A stretch of 5,049 bases of DNA, from positions 1 to 5,049 of the forward strand of contig CALTXP010000099.1 in assembly GCA_943913325.1 (NCBI GenBank), in the 5' to 3' direction. The notes under the pieces are model-generated. The model did no database searches and was not told the DNA's origin. It was given only the letters and a program-made list of their open reading frames with translations. The stretch is from an uncultured Anaerococcus sp. (GTDB lineage Bacteria; Bacillota; Clostridia; Tissierellales; Peptoniphilaceae). How positions within the stretch are numbered: the stretch's first letter is position 1; every line of letters starts with the position of its first letter. Position numbers and translations under genes: made by a program. Below are positions 4,878 through 5,049 of the stretch, piece after piece.

Positions 4878-5049
4878 ATGAAAGCCACTAGAGTATTTAA
4901 TGTTGTAGTATTTTTACAATTTTCCACCTATTTACTATTTGGTATGAATATACAACTTCTTTTTGACAAGAAAGAATCTGATTACCTTTTCTTTATTATA
5001 CCTTTATTTTTTACATATATATTTGATAACTCATATACAGTATTAATAG
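4878..5049 (+). CDS. Membrane protein of unknown function, 3' end cut off
   Basis: ATG 4878 follows a good RBS (AGGGGTG, 4862-4868), and the frame stays open to the window end, giving 57 residues. Residues about 5-25 (VFNVVVFLQFSTYLLFGMNI) and 38-50 onward (YLFFIIPLFFTYIF) are hydrophobic and read as two membrane helices, joined by a short charged segment (FDKKESD). No recognisable family. It sits after the TAC terminator with its own promoter candidate, so it is a separate unit: either further island cargo, possibly another defence or immunity protein, or a gene beyond the island end. The reading frame is well supported; everything else is open. Confidence 0.6.
   Translation, partial: MKATRVFNVVVFLQFSTYLLFGMNIQLLFDKKESDYLFFIIPLFFTYIFDNSYTVLI

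Overview
The window looks like part of a staphylococcal phage-satellite island (SaPI/PICI type). It is AT-rich, its genes are tightly packed on the + strand with strong Gram-positive Shine-Dalgarno sequences, and several proteins resemble, from memory, proteins of the SaPI packaging and interference operon ('operon I'). No database search was possible. The exact Staphylococcus species, the island ends and the att sites cannot be read from this window.

Layout. Positions 1-537 hold the 3' part of a conserved island protein of unknown function. Positions 538-872 contain no gene but a dense regulatory region: a stem-loop, short direct repeats, a perfect GAAC-N4-GTTC LexA box (635-646), and a second LexA-like site overlapping the -35 of a good sigma-A promoter (756-784). 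That promoter reads into a four-gene operon: a winged-helix protein (873-1211), a charged helical protein (1224-1757), a coiled-coil protein (1777-2463) and a small terminase subunit, TerS (2523-3077). A strong bidirectional terminator follows at 3091-3128. SaPI operon I is known to be LexA-controlled and to end in terS, which directs the helper phage's packaging machinery to satellite DNA.

The part after the terminator is where SaPIs carry cargo genes. Here it has its own promoter (3262-3291), three tightly spaced genes and its own terminator (4656-4681). The first product (3332-3889) has motifs suggesting an ADP-ribosyltransferase-like toxin. The second (3903-4175) is a small protein with a helical N-terminus and a polar tail ending in Ile-Ile-Ile-Ala-Ala. 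The third (4188-4619) is a SecB-like chaperone, recognisable by its C-terminal half. This order and these features match a toxin-antitoxin-chaperone (TAC) system of the CmdTAC kind, in which a SecB-like chaperone protects an unstable antitoxin and phage proteins divert the chaperone and release the toxin. It is the most notable find in the window: a probable anti-phage TAC module carried as cargo by a phage satellite.

A separate transcription unit then starts with its own promoter candidate and RBS. It encodes a membrane protein (4878-5049) that runs off the end of the window and may be more cargo.
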